Assembly (NCBI GenBank): GCA_947311845.1
Contig: CAMZMU010000107.1
Location: 41,297,172-41,361,171 of the forward strand
Direction: 5' to 3'
DNA length: 64,000 bases
From: Poa pratensis
Lineage: Eukaryota; Streptophyta; Magnoliopsida; Poales; Poaceae
Both the position numbers and the translations under genes were made by a program. Positions within the stretch are counted from its first letter, which is position 1. The number at the start of each line of letters is the position of its first letter. A model generated the notes under the pieces. That model made no database searches. It saw nothing but the letters and a program-made list of their open reading frames with translations, and was not told the DNA's origin. Of this stretch, positions 35,320-47,315 are shown piece by piece.

Positions 35320-36926
35320 GCTCTTCTGCTTCCAGTTGAGAAAGTGAGATACCAAGTTCTGCAGCAAATTCCGCGATGGGTCAGTGTTCACTTTGAGGGG
35401 CGGAATTTCATGAAACTTATTGTAATCTTCTGACATGTCTGTCTTGTCCTCCACTCACACGATGTTTCTTTTCCCTGAAAGAACTATGTGACGCTTTGGC
35501 TCATCGGCTGATGTATTCGCTTGCTTATCTTTTGTTTTTTTCGGTTTGGTAGACATATCATTCACATAGAAAACCTGAGTCACATCATTGGCTAGAACAA
35601 ATGGTTCGGTGTCGTACGCAAGATTCTTCAGATCCACTGTACTCATTCCGTACAATGGGCCTACCTTTACCCCGCCGCTTTTCAGGTTGAATCATTTGCA
35701 CCAGAACAAAGGGAGCTTAAAAGAAGGTCCATAGTCAAGTTCCCATATATGCTCTATGTAACCATAATATGTGACCTTTCGCCCATTGTTGTTTGTTGAA
35801 TCATCAAAGCGGACACCACTATTTTGGTTGGTACTCTTTTTATCTTGGGCGATCGTGTAAAATGTATTCCCATTTATCTCGTACCCTTGGAAAATCCAAA
35901 TAGTCGAAGATGGTCCCCTAGACAACAAGTACAGCTCATCTGAGACAGTGTTGACATTGTTGAGATGTGTTTGCAACAAACCGCCAAAATTCTCCATGTG
36001 TTCCTTTGTAATCAAGGAGTCATCCATCCCCGGATTGTTGGAGCGTACAATATTCTTGTGTTTCTGGATATACGGAGCCACCAAACTGGAATTATGTAGA
36101 ACTGTGTAGTGTGCTTGTGTGAAAGAATGTCCGTCCCTACATATTGTTGATTTCCTTCCTAGAGTGTCTTTTCCACTCAGTCTCCCCTCATATCGCGATT
36201 CAGGAAAACCAATCGGCTTAATATCAGGAATAAAGTCAACACAAAACTCAATGACCTCCTCTGTTCCATAGCCTTTGGAGATGCTTCCTTCTGGCCTAAC
36301 ACGGTTATGAACTTCTTCAAGACTCCCATGAACCTCTCAAAGGGGAACATATTGTGTAGAAATACAAGACCCAGAATGATAATCTCTTCGACCAGGTGTA
36401 CTAGGAGATGTGTCATAATATTGAAAAAGGATGGTGGGAACACCAACTCAAAACTAACGAGACATTGAACCACATCCTTCTGTAGCCTTCCTAGAATGGC
36501 TGGATCGATTACCTTCTGCGAAATTGCATTGAGGAACGCACATAGCTGAACAATGGGTAGTCGAACATTTTCCGGTAGAAGCCCCCGCAATGCAACCGGA
36601 AGCAATTGAATCATAAGCACGTGGCAGTCATGAGACTTTAGGTTCTGGAACTTTTTCTCTGCCATATTTATTATTCCCTTATATTCGACGAGAAGCCAGA
36701 TGGGACCTTCATACTGCTCGGGACTTCAAAAAATATCTCCTTCTCTTCTTTGGTAAGAGCGTAGCTAGCAGGACTTAGACGTCCTTTATCCGTATTCATT
36801 GGATGCAGGTTGTCTGGGTCTTTCATATGTTGCTGGTCCTGCCCTGCTTCCGGCGTATCTTTTGTCTTCCCATACACGCCCAAGAAGCCTAGCAGGTTCA
36901 CGCAAAGATTCTTCGTCATGTGCATC
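35320..36926 (-). pseudogene. CACTA1 TNP2-type transposase, C-terminal piece
   Basis: Reading down from 36926: D-V-M-H-M-T-K-N-L-C-V-N (36961-36671 phase), the loop P-S-G-F-S-S-N-I-R, then after stops L-K-S-H-D-C-H-V-L-M-I-Q-L-L-P-V-A-L-R (36665-36177; domain DUF4218). Next come N-N-P-G...E-N-F-G-G-L and Y-Y-G-Y-I-E-H-I-W-E-L-D-Y (36084-35692; DUF4216) and a tail with S-G-K-R-N-I-V, an in-frame TGA, then V-E-D-K-T-D. This is the normal order of the TNP2 C-terminal half. The DDE-containing centre is missing between this piece and 46467-46965, and several stops and shifts are present. Confidence 0.75.
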
Positions 36927-38321
36927 TGATACATCCAAAACGTATCTACTTTCCCGAACACTTTTGCTATTGTTTTACCTCTAACTTGTGTGTTTTGAAT
37001 ACAACTAATGCGGACTAACGCTGTTTTCAGCAGAATTGCCCTGGTGTCTTGTTTTTGTGCAGAAAGTCAACTTTCGGGAAAAACACCAGAAAAGATCGCA
37101 AACCTCCTATTTTACCAGAAGACTCACGGAGCCAGAAGGGGAGGCAGAGATGGGCCACGAGTGGCCCAAACCACATGGTGGCGCGGCCTGGGGCCCACCG
37201 CGCCAGCCACTGAGGAGGGCGACTCGGCACCTCCCCGAGTCCCCCTTTCGACTACTTAACCCTCTCTGACCTAAAACGCGAGGGGGTCGTCCACTTCATC
37301 CAGAAACATCACCGTACGCCGCCGCCATCGCGAAACCTATTTCGGGGACCAGAAACTCCGTTCTGGCACTCCGCCGGGACGGGGAATTGGAGGAGATCAT
37401 CGCCATCATCATCACCGACGCTTCTCCATCGACCATCCATGTTTCCCCCATCCATGTGTGAGTAATTCCCTGCTGTAGGCTGAGGGGGATGGTAGGGATT
37501 GGATGAGATTGTTCATGTAATAAGTTATAAGATCATTAGGGCATGGTGCCTAGTATCCGTTGTTAGTACTTATTGATGTTGTTGCAACTTGTTGAGCTTA
37601 ATGCTTGTCACTAGGGCCCGAGTGCCATGATTTCAGATCTGAACATGTTATTGTTTCATAATGATATGCACTGTTTATTGATCATACCTGCAAGTTGTAT
37701 ACACATATTGTTGTCCGGAACCCGAGGTCCCAAAGTGACAATAATTGGGACAGCCGAGGGGAATGGCTGCGATGTGAGGATCACATGTGTTCACGGCGTG
37801 TTAATGCTTTGCTCCGGTACTTTATTAAAAGGAGTACCTTAATTACCAGTAGATTCCCTTGAGGCCCGGCTGCCACCGGCTGGTAGGACAGAAGATGTTG
37901 TACAAGTTTCTCATTGCGAGCACGTACGACTATATACGGAACACATGCCTATGTTTACTTAGTACTTGGATGCTTTATCATTATTATCTGCAATGCCTAT
38001 GTCTTGATTATTATATGAGCTATCTTATCCATGCAGCGCCCGTTCATCCATCCCTATGCCTACAGTGTTTTAATCCTACTGTTTACTGCAATCACTACTG
38101 CTGTCTCTATTTACTGCTGCTATTATTTCACCGCTACTACTGCTATAAAACTGTTGCTACTGATAATCTGTGTCGAGCAAGACTATTCACAGGTGCAGCT
38201 GAATTGACAACTCCGCTGTTAAGGCTCTCAAGTATTCTTTGGCTCCCCTTGTGTCGAATCAATAAATTGGGTTTTACTTCCCTCGAAGACTGTTGCGATC
38301 CCCTATACTTGTGGGTCATCA
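36927..38321 (+). repeat. 5' LTR
   Basis: 1395 bp, starts TGATACATCC and ends GTGGGTCATCA. Compared with the 3' LTR: one G/A change in the first ten bases, a 2-base indel near 37148, a small change near 37189 and a 1-base indel near 37725. The 126-residue frame 38288-36668-type seen antisense in the LTR copies is not a gene. Confidence 0.9.
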
Positions 38322-38332
38322 AGACTATTTTC

Positions 38333-38350
38333 TGGCGCCGTTGCCGGGGA
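38333..38350 (+). other. Primer-binding site
   Basis: TGGCGCCGTTGCCGGGGA, 11 bases after the 5' LTR; one base different from the site at 12680-12697. Confidence 0.7.
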
Positions 38351-38409
38351 GCATAGCTTTATTTGTGAGTTCACTTGTGATCTATATTGCTCGCTGAAAT
38401 TTATTCATC

Positions 38410-39815
38410 ATGGGTAAAGCTCGTGATGAGAGGGTCCGTGTATTGCCATCCACTACAAGAAAAGGTACGACACTTAGTACCTCTGCTGCTCTTGACTCAC
38501 CATCTGTATTGAGTCAACTTGTTACACCACCACAATCTTCACGTGTTGGTACTACTGCTGAATCTGAAATTGCCTCTGATAATGTTGATGATGCTTCTAC
38601 TGTGATTGATGAGAATATTTCATTAGGTCCACTTTTAGATGCTGCTATTGCTAAGTCTAAACAACTTGAAAATACTAGAACACCTAATGGAAGTCCTACT
38701 ACTCCTGTTTATTCACCTGAGTTAAGGGATTATACTTGTGATGATGATCCTGATGAAACTTATGTGGAACTTGATGATGATTTTATTGATAAATGTAATG
38801 CTACTACTGGTGCAAGTAATATGAGAAATTTTCTTGCACAACATGCTGTTAAATACAAGTTGTCACCTGATCCTAAGTTTGCCACTTCTCCTATAAACAT
38901 TAAAGATAAGGATTATGATTTTTCTCTTGATTTATCTCATATATCTATTGTTGAGAAAACTCCTTTTTGTGGCACTAAGAGTGAAAGTGCTGTAGAGCAC
39001 ATGAATGAGCTCTCTACTTTGAGTGGCTTATTTTCTGATGATATTAAGAAGCGTAGCTATTTTGTTGCTAAGATTTTTCCTTTCTCATTAAAAGATGATG
39101 CTAAAGCTTGGTATAACAACTTGTCTCCTGGTTCTATTACTAGTCCTACTGGTTTGCTTGATGTTTTCTTTCAGAAATATTTCCCTGCTAGTGCTCAACA
39201 TGATGCTTTGCAGAGAATTTATAACTTTGACCAGGAAGATGAAGAGAAACTTCCAGAGGCATGGACAAGGTTTTGCTCTCTTATCAGAGCTCGGCCTGGA
39301 CATGATTTGGAAAAGCATGATCTACTTGATATATTTTACAGTGGACTAACTATTGAATCTAGAGCATATCTGGATAGTTGTGCTAGTTGTGTTTTCAGGA
39401 AAAGAACCCCTGAAGAAGCTGAAGAATTATTGGCTAAAATCAGCCAGAATTATGATGATTGGACTCTACCTGCGCCGACCCCCACACCTACACCGACACC
39501 AATATCAAAGAAGAGGGGAGGTATGATTGAATTGAATGATGAAACAATGAGGGAGGCCAAGAAGACTCTCATTGAGAAGGGTATTAAATCTGAAGATGTG
39601 AAGAACCTTCCACCTATTGAAGATTTGTGTAAGCCAATTCCTCATCCATCCATAATTGAGGTTCACTCTCTCCACAGGTTCGATGAAGGAGATATTCCCT
39701 ACTCTAAACCACCTGATCAATGCTTAGATGAATTTGATAATTATGTTATTAAGCAAGATAATTTTAATATGAGAGTAGAGAATCATTTGCATGAAAACTC
39801 TCAGCTATTAGTAAG
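38410..39815 (+). pseudogene. gag: gag of the LTR retrotransposon
   Basis: The frame starts M-G-K-A-R-D-E-R and stays open to 39927, but the meaningful part ends near 39810, where a single-base shift moves it into the next frame. Residues about 195-345 form the plant Gypsy gag core: A-V-E-H-M-N-E-L, F-P-F-S-L-K-D-D-A-K-A-W-Y, F-F-Q-K-Y-F-P, then the W-T-R-F-C-S-L...H-D-L helices and G-L-T-I-E-S-R. The gag core forms the cytoplasmic particle that packages element RNA. A short P-T repeat follows (about residue 355). No C-C-H-C zinc knuckle was seen. The first 130 residues are acidic and low in complexity. Confidence 0.8.
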
Positions 39816-41099
39816 TTGCATGATATTGTGGAGAGAACCTCCAATGATGTTAAGATGCTTATTAAACATTTCCATATGGTTCAAACTCAAATTGATCAAC
39901 TCACTAAAGTGCAACAAGACATGTTAGCCAATGCTTCTAAAGAAAAATTAAAACCTGTCTATGTTAGCACTAGAAGTGGAGCTCATACTCAGGATCCTTT
40001 ATATCCTGAGGGACATCCTAAAAGAATTGAACAAGATTCTCAACTAGCTGAAAATCCAGTTTCTCCTTCTAAGAAAAAGAAGAAGAAGAAACATAAAAAT
40101 GTTGTAGAATCCTCTGAAACTGTTAATGATCCTAATAGTATATCTATCTCTGATGCTGAAACTGAAAGTGGTAATGAACTTGATAGTGATAAGGATAAAA
40201 ATGATGCTCTTGATAAAGAAGTTAGTGAAAAGGAACCTGAAAAGCATACTAAAAACACAAAGTACACTAAGGAAGACTTCATTGCTAAGAAACATGGTAA
40301 TGAAAGGGAACCTTGGGTTCAAAAGCAAATGCCTTTTCCAACTAAGAAACTAAAATCAAAGGAAGAAGAACATTATAATAAATTTTGTGAATGGATGAAA
40401 CCCTTGTTCTTGCAAATTCCTTTGACTGATGCTATTAAATTGCCTCCTTACTCAAAGTATATGAAAGATATTGTTTCTAACAAGAGGAAAATTCCTAATG
40501 AGGAAATTTCTACTATGCTTGCTAATTATTCTTTCAATGGCAAGGTTCCTAAGAAGCTTGGAGATCCAGGTATACCAACCATCCCTTGCTCCATCAAGAA
40601 TAATTATGTTAGAACTGCTTTATGTGATTTGGGAGCAGGAGTTAGTGTTATGCCTTTTTCTCTCTATAAGAGACTCTATCTTGATAAATTGATACCTACT
40701 GATATATCTTTGCAAATGGCTGATAAATCTACTGCTGTTCCTGTTGGCATTTGTGAGGATGTCCCTGTTCAAGTGGCTAACAATTGTTTAATTTTGACTG
40801 ATTTTGTTGTTCTTGAAATGCCTGAAGATGATAATATGTCTATTATTCTTGGAAGACCTTTTCTAAATACTGCAGGTGCTGTTATTGATTGCAATAAAGG
40901 AAAAGTAACTTTCAATGTTAATGATAAAGAACATACTGTTTATTTCCCCAAGAAAGTTGACAAGATTTATGGAGTCAATACCATCTCCAATTTTAAAACT
41001 ATCAAAGTGGGAAGTATTGATTGCCCTATATATGATCATCAAGAAGGATATCAAAACATTATGATTGGATCCATATCAATACAATACAAGGTAACATGA
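39816..41099 (+). pseudogene. gag C-terminus and retropepsin-type protease
   Basis: Continues gag after the frameshift (L-H-D-I-V-E-R-T-S-N-D-V). A lysine-rich tract (K x 8 at about 40071-40095) and an acidic S/D/E-rich linker follow, then the conserved segment F-C-E-W-M-K-P-L-F-L-Q-I-P-L-T-D-A and the aspartic protease A-L-C-D-L-G-A-G-V-S-V-M-P, with I-I-L-G-R-P-F-L-N-T-A-G-A as the second conserved block. D-L-G-A replaces the usual D-T/S-G, as in many plant Athila/Tat-lineage elements. A stop follows at 41099 with no RT downstream. It would cut the gag polyprotein if joined to it. Confidence 0.8.
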
Positions 41100-41873
41100 G
41101 TGTTTCATGATGTTTAAATCATTTGTGTCATGTAAATTTATTTGGTGCCAAGACTTGATCAACCTTGTTATCAAATGTATTTGCATACATAAAGAGCTAA
41201 ACAGCATTTCTTTCTTCAACTTTGTTTTACCTCCTGTAGTGATAATTAGGTTGCAAAAGTTTAGTTGTTTTGAATTTTAAAAATAATTTTTCTGCCCAAG
41301 TTTTATTAATTTAAATATCCAGATTTCATGCAAATTGAAAGTTTTCAAAATCTGTAAAAATTATACCATTGGTCCTATTTTTCAAAGAGCATCGTGGGAG
41401 TGCCTGGTGCTGACCAAGGGGACCCACCATGGGGTCAAACCACATGGTGGCGCGGCTGCCCCTTGGCCGCGCCAGCCACTGAGGTGGGGCACCCTTGGCC
41501 CTCCAGCAGTTCCCCCACCTACCACTTCTTCCTCTTGCATCACTCAGCTCGTTTTTCTCTCTCACACTCGAGTTTTTGCTGTTCTTCCTCGCGATTTCGA
41601 TCTCTTTGTTCAGCCCATCTCAGCTGCTGAGATTTGGGGCAATTGCTCTCAGGTATGTGACTCCTCCATGTATCCAAGTAGAATTTTGTTTAGTAAGTAT
41701 ACCTTGAGTATTTTGCTGCTGTAGGTGACTTGTTAAGTGAGTATGCATGCTTGTTCTATGTTGATATAATCAGTTTTGATGCATGTTTAGTCCTCTAGCA
41801 AGTCCATATAGTAGTTCCCCTCATTTGTATGCTTCAAAATAATTTTTATGATATGTGTCAAAAATTTCAGAGG
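41100..41873 (+). promoter_or_regulatory. Internal LTR-like promoter and leader with intron before the 3' frame
   Basis: 41390-41480 resembles the LTR segment 37150-37215: both contain CAAACCACATGGTGGCGCGG and CGCGCCAGCCACTGAGG. A pyrimidine-rich leader follows, then a plausible intron (donor GTATGTGA at 41653, acceptor TTTCAG ending 41870), three bases before the ATG at 41874. The arrangement looks like a second transcription unit built from an LTR fragment. Promoter activity is inferred only. Confidence 0.4.
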
Positions 41874-42993
41874 ATGGAGGGAAATGAACACCAACTAAAT
41901 CAATATGAATTGGTGGTTCCTGAGGTCATGGGGATCCATCGTGAAGAAGGAGTGTTCCATCCTGCTATCCATGCTTGGAATTCATGAGAAGTTCGGGGAT
42001 CTTGCGTGATTTTCGTACTCTTGTCTCTAATACAGGATTGAGTGATTTTGTAGAGGGAGAACCCTACCAATATGCAAAGCTAACTGTGTCTGTGGTGCAG
42101 GACTTTAGATTTGATTGGTCTTCACCTAACCCTATGGTTCACTATAAAATTTACAACAAAAGTGTCCACTTGCCTTTTGATGCTTTTTGTGCAGCAATTA
42201 GGGTGCCGCAATGGGGATCACGAGGGAAGATACATGGGCAACCCAAGCATTTGACGGACCTATACGAGGTAATATGTCAAGGAAGAACCTACTCAGATGA
42301 AAGTGGTAAAATTCGAAGTATTCAATTTCCATGCATTCGATATTTTGCTTACTTCATCACGAGGTGTGTACTTGCTAGGAAGACTGCAAATAAATTATCC
42401 ATTCCTGATTTAGCTTTCCTAGCAGCAGCCTTGCAACATGATAAGAGTTATAATTTGGGTGCCTTGATAGCTTTCGCATTGCTGCCAATCGCGAGAAAGG
42501 TGGATTTTGTGGAGGACTCATTGCTTCTCGTTTATTAGCTATGCATGGTGTAGTAGCTCTCCCTAATGATTTGCAGCTTTCTTTAGAGAGGCTCGATTTT
42601 GCTTCCATGGGGAGGCATGGCTTTGTTACTAGTTGGTCTACTTTGAATAATCTATCTTATGAGGTGCCTTTTGCCAAGAAGGTGAGGTGGAAAATGGTTA
42701 AATCTGAGCGAATAGTCGCTTTGCCTGCACCACGTTTGTTTGATCTTGGTTTCAGGAATGTTTGGTCAGTCACCGAGGATGAATTCGATGCATACTTGAG
42801 GGAACATGCCCTGCACACAGAGGATGATGGAGAATGGGCGGACGAGGACTCCACTCAGTTTTCCGGGACTGGGGGCTCGCGCCCCTATCCTGGGGATGCT
42901 GGACCCTCTGCCTCATCTTCCTCAGCGGAGCCGGATGTTGAGCACGCCCAGTATGACCCGCCGGCTTGGAGTTCCTACCCGCGTTATTATTAG
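41874..42993 (+). pseudogene. 3' frame in env position (possibly ATHILA ORF1-like), frameshifted twice
   Basis: The start at 41874 gives M-E-G-N-E-H-Q; the frame shifts near 41985, continues as F-M-R-S-S-G-I-L-R-D-F...V-S-N-T-G-L, shifts again near 42475 (A-F / R-I-A-A-N-R-E-K-G-G-F-C-G-G-L-I), then runs to a stop at 42993. The whole is about 370 residues. The second part ends in an acidic, S/P/Y-rich tail. It has no RT, integrase or transmembrane helix. The pattern (L-P-F-D-A-F-C-A-A-I, C-I-R-Y-F-A-Y-F-I-T-R, L-A-F-L-A-A-A-L) reminds me of the ATHILA ORF1-like proteins of plant retroelements, but I cannot confirm it. Function unknown. Confidence 0.5.
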
Positions 42994-45073
42994 CCTCCAC
43001 TTAGGCCAAAAGCCTAAGCTTGGGGGGAGGTATATCGACATCTCACTCATTTACATATCATATCTTGTCGATACTTTGTATATCCATGTTGCAGTTTTCT
43101 TTCTTTCTTTTTAATTGTTTACCTTTTATTGCTGCATTCCAAAACACAAAAAGACCAAAAATATTTCTGTTGTTTCTCTTCATTTGTTTCTTTAAGTTTC
43201 AGTATTAGTTTGCTTAGTTTTAAAATTCGGTTTGTTATTCAAAAATCCAAAAATATTTTGCTTTATTGTTTGTTTCTTTTTGCTCTTGTTTCAAAAACTC
43301 GAAAACCCAAAAATATTTGTTGTTTCTTTTTGGTTTTGTATAGTGTTTTCAGAGTTGGACAGCCATCCGTGACTCCGATGGAGCTTGGTTTTCATTCTTA
43401 TCATTCGAAGCAACACAAGTGAAAAAGCAATAAGGATGATCTACAACAACTCGAGTTGGGGTGAGAGGCTGGTATGAACTCTATTTGTTTTCATTTTTGT
43501 ACATATACTCATCTATGTGAGCATGCTTAGTTGGTTCATGTGAGGTATATGTCATTTAGTGGATGCTTAGTAGTTCTTGTTCTCTCATGATCGGTCCCAA
43601 TTTATTAATAGTGGTAGCATGTTATGTTGATGTTTGCTTGCATTGTTCTATTCATAGAGGGTATGACATTGTGGTATCCTCCTCTGAATAATTCATTCGA
43701 ATTGACTTGGCACATGCTCATGCATGCATATGACTGAAAAACAAAAGTCAATTAAGCCTTGATGATTTATTTTGACTCAGAGTTCTTGTATCACTTTTAT
43801 GCTCAATTAATTTCATTTTGTCGCAAGCATGATTATGACGGTTATTGCTCTCTTGATTGTCGCTTCCCAGTCTATTGCTAGCCTTCACTTGTACTGAGCG
43901 GGAATGCTGCTCGTGCTTCCAAAACCATGAAAACCAAGTTATTCCAAAGTGTCCACCATAAATACCTATGCATGGCATTTCGAACCATTCAAGTAAATTT
44001 TCATGTGCTACCTTTAAAACCTTCAAAGTACTTCTCAATTTGTGTCAATGTTTTATAGCTCATGAGGAAGTATGTGGTGTTTTATCTTTCAATCTTGTCA
44101 TTCAGACTTTCACCAATGGACTAGTGGCATATACATCCGCTTATCCAATAATTTTGCAAAAAGAGCTGGCAACGGGGTGCCCAGTCCCAATTAATTATAA
44201 CTTTCATCAATAATTCTCTTCACATGTTTTGCCCTGATTTATCAGTAAGCAACTTAATTTGCAAATAGACACTCCTCCATGGTATGTGAATGTTGGAAGG
44301 CACCCGAGGATTCGGTTAGCCATGGCTTGTGCAAGCAAAGGTTGGGGGGAGTGTCACCCATAATGAAACTAAAATACATGTGTAAACAAAAGAGAAGAGG
44401 GATGATCTACCTTGCTGGTAGAAATAACATCCTTCATGGGAGCCGCTCTTGAAAGTCTGGTTGACAAGGGGGTTAGAGTACCCACTACCATTCGTTGACA
44501 ACAACAAACACTTCCCAAAACAATTTTGCTTCTGTTTTAAAAATAAAAAGCTCTAGCACATGATAATCCCTGCTTCCCTCTGCGAAGGGCCAATCTTTTA
44601 CTTTCATGTTGAGTCACCATCCTTTCTTTGAGCACTTTCTCGAGAGCATAGTTGTCATTCTTAGTGTAATGTGCTTGTCCCAGAATGTGGTTAACTGTGA
44701 TATAACTTTGATGCTTTTATCTTTGATTCTAGTCTTCCCATGAACTTCAGAGGTGCCTGGGCATTTATGTTTTGCTGTACAAAAACGGGCAAGCGAGATA
44801 CCATCTTATCATATCCTATTATGAGCATTACAATCTTGTGAATTAATATGTTTCATGTTTGTCGCTATTAGTATGTTGGTATCTTTTCATAGTTTACATG
44901 CCTATTGAGTGACATTATTTGCATTTGCCTCATCTTGAATTGCCTAAGCATTTGTTCATATAGTGAGAATATATGCATCATATGAAGCAAATGTGTTCGT
45001 GAAAGTCTTTTATCGCACTCAGTTGTTAACTGAATTGCTTGAGGACAAGCAATAAGCTAAGCTTGGGGGGAGT
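42994..45073 (+). other. 3' non-coding region and polypurine tract
   Basis: About 2 kb of AT-rich sequence with no frame of note, ending in AGCTTGGGGGGAGT (45060-45073) directly before the 3' LTR. That tract is the plus-strand priming site. A near-identical phrase (AAGCTTGGGGGGAGG) occurs at 43015-43030, just after the 3' frame, and could be a second purine-rich tract. Confidence 0.6.
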
Positions 45074-46466
45074 TGATACGTCCAAAACGTATCTACTTTC
45101 CCGAACACTTTTGCTATTGTTTTACCTCTAACTTGTGTGTTTTGAATACAACTAATGCGGACTAACGCTGTTTTCAGCAGAATTGCCCTGGTGTCTTGTT
45201 TTTGTGCAGAAAGTCAACTTTCGGGAAAAACACCAGAAAAGATCGCAAACCTCCTATTTTACCAGAAGACTCACGGAGCCAGAAGGGGAGGCAGATGGGC
45301 CACGAGTGGCCCAAACCACATGGTGGCGCGGCCAAGGGGCCCACCGCGCCAGCCACTGAGGAGGGCGACTCGGCACCTCCCCGAGTCCCCCTTTCGACTA
45401 CTTAACCCTCTCTGACCTAAAACGCGAGGGGGTCGTCCACTTCATCCAGAAACATCACCGTACGCCGCCGCCATCGCGAAACCTATTTCGGGGACCAGAA
45501 ACTCCGTTCTGGCACTCCGCCGGGACGGGGAATTGGAGGAGATCATCGCCATCATCATCACCGACGCTTCTCCATCGACCATCCATGTTTCCCCCATCCA
45601 TGTGTGAGTAATTCCCTGCTGTAGGCTGAGGGGGATGGTAGGGATTGGATGAGATTGTTCATGTAATAAGTTATAAGATCATTAGGGCATGGTGCCTAGT
45701 ATCCGTTGTTAGTACTTATTGATGTTGTTGCAACTTGTTGAGCTTAATGCTTGTCACTAGGGCCCGAGTGCCATGATTTCAGATCTGAACATGTTATTGT
45801 TTCATAATGATATGCACTGTTTATTGATCATACCTGCAAGTTGTATACACATATTGTTGTCCGGAACCCGGGTCCCAAAGTGACAATAATTGGGACAGCC
45901 GAGGGGAATGGCTGCGATGTGAGGATCACATGTGTTCACGGCGTGTTAATGCTTTGCTCCGGTACTTTATTAAAAGGAGTACCTTAATTACCAGTAGATT
46001 CCCTTGAGGCCCGGCTGCCACCGGCTGGTAGGACAGAAGATGTTGTACAAGTTTCTCATTGCGAGCACGTACGACTATATACGGAACACATGCCTATGTT
46101 TACTTAGTACTTGGATGCTTTATCATTATTATCTGCAATGCCTATGTCTTGATTATTATATGAGCTATCTTATCCATGCAGCGCCCGTTCATCCATCCCT
46201 ATGCCTACAGTGTTTTAATCCTACTGTTTACTGCAATCACTACTGCTGTCTCTATTTACTGCTGCTATTATTTCACCGCTACTACTGCTATAAAACTGTT
46301 GCTACTGATAATCTGTGTCGAGCAAGACTATTCACAGGTGCAGCTGAATTGACAACTCCGCTGTTAAGGCTCTCAAGTATTCTTTGGCTCCCCTTGTGTC
46401 GAATCAATAAATTGGGTTTTACTTCCCTCGAAGACTGTTGCGATCCCCTATACTTGTGGGTCATCA
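45074..46466 (+). repeat. 3' LTR
   Basis: 1393 bp, starts TGATACGTCC, ends GGGTCATCA; partner of 36927-38321 and nearly identical to it. Frames that appear to extend past 46466 join LTR to CACTA1 sequence and are artefacts. Confidence 0.9.
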
Positions 46467-46965
46467 GCATCACGTCGATTGCGGTCTTCTTTGTGCCATC
46501 GCAACAACTTGGCATGTTCTTTGTTTCTGAACAAACGTTCAACCGTGGTATTATAGGAGCGTACCACATCACCTTGGCAGGAACCCTCTTCCTGGGGGGC
46601 TGGCGCTCAACATCACCAGGGTCATCTCGTCTGATCTTATACCGCAATGCACGCATACGGGCATTCATTCATATTCTCGTACTGCTCACCGCGGTAGAGG
46701 ATGCAGTCATTAATGCATGCATGTATCTTCTGCACATCTAATCCTAGAGGGCAGAGAATCTTTTTTTTCTTTGTACGTACTGTCAGGCAATTCGTTATCC
46801 TTTGAAAGCTTTTGCTTCATTATTTCAGTAAATTTCCAAATCCCTTGTCAGATAAACCATTTTCTGCCTTCCATTGCAGTAATTCCAGTGTGGTACCGAG
46901 CTTTGTGTTGCCATCTTCGCAAGTTGGGTACAACTTTTTTTGTGATCCTCTAACATGCACTCCAA
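46467..46965 (-). pseudogene. CACTA1 TNP2-type transposase, middle piece
   Basis: Read on the minus strand from 46965: K-K-L-Y-P-T-C-E-D-G-N-T-K-L...L-L-Q-W-K-A-E-N-G-L-S-D-K, then after shifts D-P-G-D-V-E-R-Q-P-P-R-K-R-V-P-A-K-V-M-W-Y-A-P-I-I-P-R-L and R-N-K-E-H...L-R-W-H-K-E-D. This is the start of the TNP2 transposase domain (Transposase_21). It then jumps directly to A-I-D-V-M-H-M-T-K-N, so some 240 residues of the catalytic centre were already deleted before the retrotransposon inserted here. It is bounded by the retrotransposon on one side and CACTA2 on the other. Confidence 0.75.
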
Positions 46966-47009
46966 CACTACCAGGAAACTGCCTTTCTATAGAACATAAT
47001 TTTGTGGCG

Positions 47010-47315
47010 CACCAAAACTGCGTGCGCCACAAAAGAAATTCTGTGGCGCACTTCAGAATGTGTGCGCATTTTGTGGCGCACGCAGCTCAAATGCGCCACT
47101 GAAAGAGAACATTCTGTGGCGCACGCATGGAGATGCGCCACAGACAACGTGTGGACCCCACCACCAATCATTGGATTTCGAATTCTGGGGTCATTTCTGT
47201 GGCGCATGCCCACAGATGCGCCACAGAATTCATGCTTTCTGTGGCGCACGGTGGTCCATGCGCCACAGAAAGGAGGCATTATGTGGCGCATGTGGGCCCA
47301 TGCGCCACAGAATGG
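47010..47315. repeat. Left subterminal repeats of CACTA2
   Basis: The word TGTGGCGCA and its complement TGCGCCACA alternate about every 20-30 bp, roughly a dozen times; two more lie at 47830-47905. The same words recur at the right end (55990-56222). Such arrays are the usual binding sites of CACTA-encoded proteins. Confidence 0.85.

Larger units (their letters stand above)
36927..46466 (+). mobile_element. Young LTR retrotransposon (Gypsy, Athila-like), non-autonomous
   Basis: Two LTRs (36927-38321 and 45074-46466) with TG...CA ends and the 5-bp duplication GCATC (36922-36926, 46467-46471) in the CACTA1 transposase remnant. A primer-binding site, gag, retropepsin and a 3' frame are present. 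Reverse transcriptase, RNase H and integrase are absent altogether: the protease frame stops at 41099 and an unrelated unit follows. The LTRs differ by only about two substitutions and three small indels, so insertion was very recent. Gag, the gag-protease junction and the 3' frame are nevertheless all frameshifted, which implies transposition by proteins from another element. Confidence 0.9.

Noticed and set aside
46004..46741. 245-codon plus frame
   Set aside because: Joins 3' LTR to CACTA1 antisense sequence across the insertion border at 46466; not a real protein.
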